Assembly: GCA_964035795.1 (NCBI GenBank)
Contig: OZ038322.1
Span: 22,402,359-22,466,358 of the forward strand
Reading direction: 5' to 3'
Length of the DNA stretch: 64,000 nt
From: Pterobdella sp. o SKG-2022
Taxonomy: Eukaryota > Annelida > Clitellata > Hirudinida > Piscicolidae
The position numbers were made by a program, and so were the translations under genes. Shown here piece by piece: positions 58,471 to 64,000 of the stretch. Positions within the stretch are counted from its first letter, which is position 1. The number at the start of each line of letters is the position of its first letter. The notes under the pieces were generated by a model that had not been told where the DNA came from, ran no database searches, and was given only the letters and a program-made list of their open reading frames with translations.

Positions 58471-61400
58471 TCAATACCCACAGTCATTGTTTCTGTTGTA
58501 CTTAATAACTGAATTGCTATCACTGTAGCTATTAAAGCCAAAATTCAACGAAGAATCATTCAAAAACGAACTGTAAATGAACTTTTTGTCTTTTTCATAT
58601 GATAAGAAACCAGCATCAATTTGTTTAATAAACACATTTGTGCAGTTAGATGTGTAAGGTTCTTCTTCGTGGTTGGCTTTTGGGCTTCTCACGTAGCTGT
58701 CGAACGCAGAAGTTTTTTTGCTGCTACTAATGAGATGGTTAGATGCTGTGTTGCTTATTTCTTTGTATCGATTGTAAGAATCATCGTTCATGTATTCGCG
58801 GTAGAAGTTTTTGTAAAAGTAGTCCAAAGGTTGGTAGTTAGTTTTATTATCGATGTAGTTTGTATCAGTATTGCAGTCCATATTGTTGTTTTTGCTGTTA
58901 ATATCGTTAATTTTACTAATATTTTCCATATTATAAATAAAATTGTTATTAAAATGGTTTTTGTATTGTCGGGGTTCATAGGAAGGGCTGTTATTGTATG
59001 AGCCAATGAAGTTATCGTCATAGATTTTGGCGCTTTTTAAAACAGAATTAAAATGTCTATCAGTTTGAGCATCCAGTGTCAAGAACTTTTCGTTTTCATT
59101 ATAAATTTGCTTGTTCAGAATTTTTTGATAACCAAAAAAATCAAACTCTTTTTGGTACAAGTTGATGTCAGAAGCAGTGAGGCTTGCATCTTTGTAAGCA
59201 GGGTAAAAGCTATCCAAATTTTTCAACGTTTCAACGTTATGTCTTCCGACATCGTTTTGACTTTCAACTGTTTTTGCTTCAATGTTCATAATGTCGACAG
59301 TTTCATTTTCACCAGAATTTGTATCAAAATTATATTTGCAGTCAGTTGTTTTGAAGCGCTTTTCGATGCTGTTTGGAGTGTGAGGCACAATGCGATTATT
59401 AGCTTTGTTGTATGAAGAGAAATTGCCTTTTTCAATTCCATTCTCAGAAATTCCATCTTTTATTGTGTTTAACTTTGAACTTTCAGTTTCTTTTTTATTA
59501 ACTTTTTCGCTTTTTAAAGAATTTTTTTTGCTTTTTGTTTTTTTGAAAATTTTTCTTTCAGAAGGATTTTTGTGAAAATAATTTTTATTTTCATTTTTTG
59601 TTTTAAAATGTTTTTGACCATTCTCTTTTGAGCCATTATTTAATCTGAACGATGATTCCAAATTAAATAAGTCTCGCTTTTGATTTAAATTATGGAAATC
59701 AATTATTTCTCGATTATTTTCAGTTTTGCTGAGGTTTTCAACAAATTTATTTTTTTGTTTCAATTTTTGTTTACTGGGGTCAAACTTTATAATCTTCTTG
59801 GGAACTCCTTCAAACATTTCTTCCTTACATTTATTTGCAACAATCAGTCTACCATCGCTACCGTGTACGTTTTCGCTCACTTCATCTTCAAATTTTTTAT
59901 TTTTTTTATTCTTTTTGGATGCAATTTCATAAGGAAAGGAGTAAGGTAGTTTGAAATCAGAACCTCTCTTACGAAACAAATCCAACCCTTCTTCTACACT
60001 GAAATATTATAAGTTTGAAAAAAATTTTGATTTTATTACATCTAATCTTTTTTTTATTAAAATGAAAAATTTTAAATCTGTAATTAAAATTTGATCAAAA
60101 AAATTTCAAATTGAACTTGAGTTTTTTGTGGATGCATGAAACAAAATCCGGTTTGCTGTTTTTATATAGCACCTGCAAACCACATGGTTTTAGTTTATTT
60201 GGATACTAAGAAAAGCAAAGATTTTTTTTTCAATTTTTCACACCCATAGCACGTAGTATAAATTGATATGAAATTTTAAAATGCAATTCTAACTCTAGAA
60301 TTGGTTTGAAGCCAGACCCAATCCAAAGATTTGCATAGGAGCCTGTAAGCTATGAGACCTGAACAACCAGTTTTGATCACTGCTCAAAATATTTAAATAT
60401 GTATTAAACATGATTTTTTTAAAATAACAAGTGCTTAATTTCAAATTATAATATTTTCTCGTAAAACGTCTATTACTCGTGAAGTCTTTTCAAATAAGAG
60501 TTTGACTGACCAACCATGCTACAGATATAAAAAAATATTGCGCAAAAATTACAGCTAGCAAAATATTCCAATTGACTAGCATGTCATCCCATACAAGTGG
60601 AAAAAAAATTTTTGAAAGTTTTTACCAGCATTAGATTTACAAATAGCCTCTGTTTTTAGATTAAAATCCGTCGAGGAGTGAAAATATTTATTGACAACGA
60701 GCCCAAAAGTTGTCAGATGTGATTCATTAAAATGATTTTTTATATAAAAAAATATTTTCAACGCATTTTAGCTTACTATTTCATAATTTCATACTTTCTA
60801 TTTTAGATTGGTTTTTGAACTAATTTTTATTAAAAATCTGTGTTTAATTCGGAAAAAATGTAGGGAGCTGAAAAGCTTATAAGCATTTAGAAAAAATGAA
60901 ACATTTGAAAATCAAAAATTTTCAGTAACTTAATTTTGCTTTTACAATAAAAAGTTGAAATTATCCTATTCTTCTTTTGTTAGATACATATTACTACATT
61001 CAAACCAACTATAACCAACTCAACTCACGAACATTCTTGGTGGGCTGAAGCGTAGTATGAGAGGTCATCAGGGTGCACCAGGTCATACCCTTTTATTGAC
61101 AGAAGATCTATCTCCTTGTACCCCAAAATACTAATTCCTCTGTTGAGCAAGATTTGTTATGGATTTATTTAAATCCGAAAAATTAAATTTGTTTGTTCTT
61201 TTCCAAACCATATTGAAACCAAAAATAAAACAAAAACATTTTTTAAAATTTACTCAAAAAATCAATACGTTTTGCACATATAATGTTTAACTAGTAAAGT
61301 GGGCTGAAAAAGTTATAACTGAAATAACAATCGAAAACTTAAAAACTATGAAATAAAAAATTTATGGCAACATTACAACAAATATTTAAATAATTTTCAA

Positions 61401-62785
61401 AAATTTGAAGCTAAAAAAGCAAAAATAAAACATAGTTTCTATTGGAAATAAATTTTTTAGAAATTTTTCAATAGTCCGATTGAAAGATGTCAAATCACAA
61501 CTCCTCACTTGCTATCGTAATGTATAGGTGACAAATCCATTCTATGTTTAGACTTGAATGTGTTTTTTTTGTCAGTCAAATTGATATTGGGAGTTCCTCC
61601 GATAGGGCTACACAAAGCGAACAAGGCGTATTTCTGAGATTTTTTTTGAGGTGTGTCGTAGGTGTCAGGCTGAAGAGTTTGGTAGGACTGGGGAGGATGT
61701 GGGGATGTTTGATATGAACAATTGTAAAATGATACATTGTTTGTGGGAGGCAGTAGTCGGGAGACAGGCAAAAAAGGCTTGTTTTGAAAAGAGTGAAAGG
61801 TATTAGGAGAAGCAAATGAACAATCGAACCTATCGTCAGTTGCATTTTTCGAATTAAAATTTGTTTTGTATACCCGATCATTATTTAGTTCATAGTTTGT
61901 ACTGTGTGTATCAAAATGCCACTTTTTACGATAGTGAGAATCATACTGCAAGTTATTATGATTAACCAGGCACTGGGTGAAAGAATTATAAAATGGAGAT
62001 TGATGACGGAAATGGGGAAAAGATTTATGATTGGGGTATGAATGTTTTAATGAACGGTCTAAAAGGTTCTTGTGGTGAATTTCGTTTACGTAGTTAACTT
62101 TCTCTTGGGCAAGGATCGTTTCTTTAGAGTTGGTTGAAGATAAGTACTGGTATGGGAGGCCATTGCACAATGAGCCATTTGGTGGTTTCAACGGGTAATT
62201 TCCATGGTAGTTATTGCTGTAAAACTTATCTAAATTGTGGTTTTCACCTAGGTTGAAACAACTTTGGTCTTTAGTTTTCTTTATTTTAGAGAATATTTGG
62301 TTTTCATTACTGGTTAGATTCCTCTTGTCTTGGCCATACAATGGCCTGATTCTGCCGCTTATGTCTAAGTTCTGTGGTGGAAAATTATATTAGCTAAAAT
62401 ATTGGAAAGTAAAATAACGTTGGTTTCAAAATAAATGAATTGCAGCTAATAAAAATATTTTGCCTGTTTAAAATATTAAAGTCAAATAAATGCATTTTTC
62501 GTGTTGCACATAATCCGTTGAGCCAATCGCTTAAAATTTTTATAATAACGTTGCGTTAGTAACTTCTTTTTTTATTTTTATCAAAATGATTAATCCTTAA
62601 AAGTCATATTTTAAAAAAGAAAACTATTTTTTCATGTTATTTTATCACCAACAACTCACAACGAATCCGGAAGTTTCTTCCAAAACGCATCTGAAACGAG
62701 CGGTAAATAGACGTTTCTGGTGTCTAGACGATGGTTGGAAACCTTCATCATTCATTGTGTTACCATTGCTGCAGTCGAAGTGGCC
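58471..62785 (-). CDS. AHR: Aryl hydrocarbon receptor / Spineless orthologue, 3' part (bHLH off the right edge)
   Basis: AHR/Spineless is a bHLH-PAS transcription factor that pairs with ARNT/Tango. Exons as read: 62785-62660 (end of PAS-A, RLFTARFRCVLEETSGFV); 62371-61509 (NLDISGRIRPLYGQ, then a long insertion, then YALFALCSPIGGTPN and FKSKHRMDLSPI, the start of PAS-B); 61139-61033 (ILGYKEIDLL, GYDLVHPDDLSYYASAHQE); 60379-60294 (IKTGCSGLIAYRLL, WVWLQTNSR); 60172-60117 (VLYKNSKPDFVSC); 59998-58471 (VEEGLDLFRKR, then about 500 residues). Phases agree across these joints. PAS-B order and wording follow insect Spineless and vertebrate AHR closely. The C-terminal exon is Asn/Tyr/Lys-rich without a glutamine-rich activation domain as in vertebrates. 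About 225 residues sit between the PAS-A tail and PAS-B, where known AHRs have about 20. The bHLH and most of PAS-A were not found up to 64000, so they lie beyond the window. Confidence 0.9.
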
Positions 62786-62867
62786 CTGACCTATGTTTGA
62801 TAACATGTGTTGGGTAGGTAATACTTATGTTGGTTTTTATTATCACAAGTTTATCGTTTTTTATTAT

Positions 62868-62938
62868 TTAATGTTTTTTTTGTTTTTATTTGTTGTATTT
62901 TTTTTGTTTTTATTTGTTGTATTTTTTTTGTTTTTTTC
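62868..62938. repeat. 25-bp T-rich tandem repeat, about three copies
   Basis: TTTTTTGTTTTTATTTGTTGTAT repeats at about 24-25-base spacing inside the presumed AHR intron. Confidence 0.85.
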
Positions 62939-63844
62939 CATCAATTTTTATTTATTTAATTATTATCTGTCGTTTTTATATTCTGTTCATGTGAATATTT
63001 TACGAACAATTATTTAACTTAGAACTTTTTTATTATCGATCATAATATTAACAACTTTTTATATTCAAACCCATCTATCTTCTCAGCTTGACAACCTTTT
63101 GATGTTGATACTTAATAAACTGTTATTTTAAATTTGTTTTTCAATACAAATAGATACTCTGGCTTATTGATCGTTATTTAATACGCCTATTTGTTGCTTC
63201 GTATGATGCTTTTATTACCAATTGATATTCGCTTTTCGTTTCAAGCTTTAACTCTCACGCCAGACTTGTAAGATTTTTATCGACTTTTGAATATATTGTT
63301 GTTAATATAAGCTCTACCGGCGAAGTATTTGTGCAGTTTTTGAATAAAAATTTCCAATGTGTTATTTTGTTTACTGTAAAAGTTACATAAAAATAATAAT
63401 AACAATATTAAATATAACAAAAAACTAATTTGATGAAACAAGACAATTCATTACTTGATATGAATATAATGACAATAGTAAACGAACTTTTATTACACCA
63501 TTTGTTTAAACTGTTAGGTACAATAAGTAGACCTTCCAAAAATTCAGACACGTCAAAAGTAGATTTTTGAAAGAACAAAAACCCGATTTTTTTTCTTGGA
63601 ATTCGTAGGAACATCCTTCCACTCAAATCCTAAACAGATTTTTAAAAAATATATGTAATGTTGAGAAAAAAGTTGAAAACATTTTTTTGCATCACAAACC
63701 ACACTTTTAAGCTGCATATTTCGATAGCAAGAATTTTTTTTGATCCTTATCTTTTGGATGATTAATACTTATTTTACTTGAATTATATGAATGTTCAAAT
63801 AAACTAGAAAATTCGATTTTTTTTCTTATTTTTATTTTTTTAAC

Positions 63845-63985
63845 GAAAAAAATCAAATAAGATGAATTTTTAATACATTTATTGAAAATCGGAAGCTATA
63901 ATTTTCGATTCCTCTTATTTGATGTTTTTCGTTACAAAATATTGAAGAAAAATACATACGATGTCTCTGAAAAGTTATTTTTATT
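63845..63985. repeat. Palindromic-family element with short inverted arm
   Basis: AACGAAAAAAATCAAATAAGATGAATTTTTAATACATTTATTGAAAATCGG leads to AGCTATAATTTTCG, then directly to the inverted TCCTCTTATTTGATGTTTTTCGTTACAAA and ACATACGATGTCTCTGAAAA. It is an internally shortened foldback copy at the right edge. Confidence 0.75.
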
Positions 63986-64000
63986 TTATAGAATTTTATA

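Larger units (their letters stand above)
62786..64000. other. AHR intron or upstream region, no exon seen
   Basis: The exon ending at 62785 begins after GGTCAG on the minus strand, so this is intron. I found no bHLH or PAS-A exon here; a 72-codon minus frame (63626-63408) does not resemble either. It contains a tandem repeat (62.87 kb) and a palindromic-family element (63.85 kb). Confidence 0.6.

Noticed and set aside
63408..63626. PAS-A or bHLH exon of AHR in the 72-codon minus frame
   Set aside because: Its sequence shows neither the basic-helix-loop-helix pattern nor PAS-A blocks.

Overview
The window is AT-rich draft genomic DNA from a metazoan, probably an invertebrate bilaterian; I cannot name the species. 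Evidence for this: split genes with many short introns (GT-AG sites, often a GTTTGT-type donor), animal-specific proteins (AHR/Spineless, AMBRA1, SMG6, SEL1L, SLC35B4), APE-type non-LTR retrotransposons, a tRNA-derived SINE, many small palindromic elements, long (GT)n tracts and a 200-N assembly gap. Gene identities come from reading conserved blocks exon by exon against remembered family members; no search was run. Most splice sites were placed by consensus plus reading phase, so individual boundaries may shift.

Layout. (1) 1-3.8 kb, plus strand: two tandem copies of a small secreted-protein gene that I do not recognise. The left copy is cut by the window edge. The right copy has a TATA box, a signal-peptide exon and at least three exons, but its third exon carries an in-frame stop. 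A SINE lies between them. (2) 5.6-14.6 kb, minus: a complete SMG6 (nonsense-mediated decay endonuclease), about 20 exons, with an exon-junction-complex binding motif at the N-terminus and the PIN-domain acidic triad intact. (3) 16.8-28.4 kb, minus: an AMBRA1 orthologue (WD40 autophagy and ubiquitin-ligase receptor) with a very large low-complexity central exon; two possible 3' exons lie at 15.95-16.24 kb. A frameshifted plus-strand LINE sits in one intron. (4) 29.3-32.8 kb, minus: SLC35B4 (Golgi/ER UDP-sugar transporter), nine exons. (5) 33-36 kb: a (GT)n tract, a CR1/L2-type LINE remnant and a 21-bp tandem repeat. (6) 36.5-38.1 kb, minus: an unrecognised 534-codon Ser/Asn-rich reading frame. 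(7) 38-47.3 kb: gene-poor DNA with repeats, the gap and a possible malic-enzyme relic. (8) 47.3-57.9 kb, plus: SEL1L (ERAD adaptor), about 22 exons, including one apparent GC-AG intron, with an internally deleted antisense LINE in an intron. (9) 58.5-62.8 kb, minus: the PAS-A end, PAS-B and C-terminal exons of an aryl hydrocarbon receptor/Spineless orthologue. Its 5' bHLH part lies beyond the right edge.

SLC35B4, AMBRA1 and SMG6 are co-oriented with short spacers (about 0.9 kb and 1.3-2.2 kb). The genes serve unrelated cellular pathways (RNA decay, autophagy, nucleotide-sugar transport, ER-associated degradation, xenobiotic/developmental transcription); I see no sign of an operon or shared system. 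The most distinctive local features are the expanded disordered segments inserted into otherwise conserved proteins, the tandem secreted-protein pair, and dispersed palindromic elements found mostly in introns and spacers.
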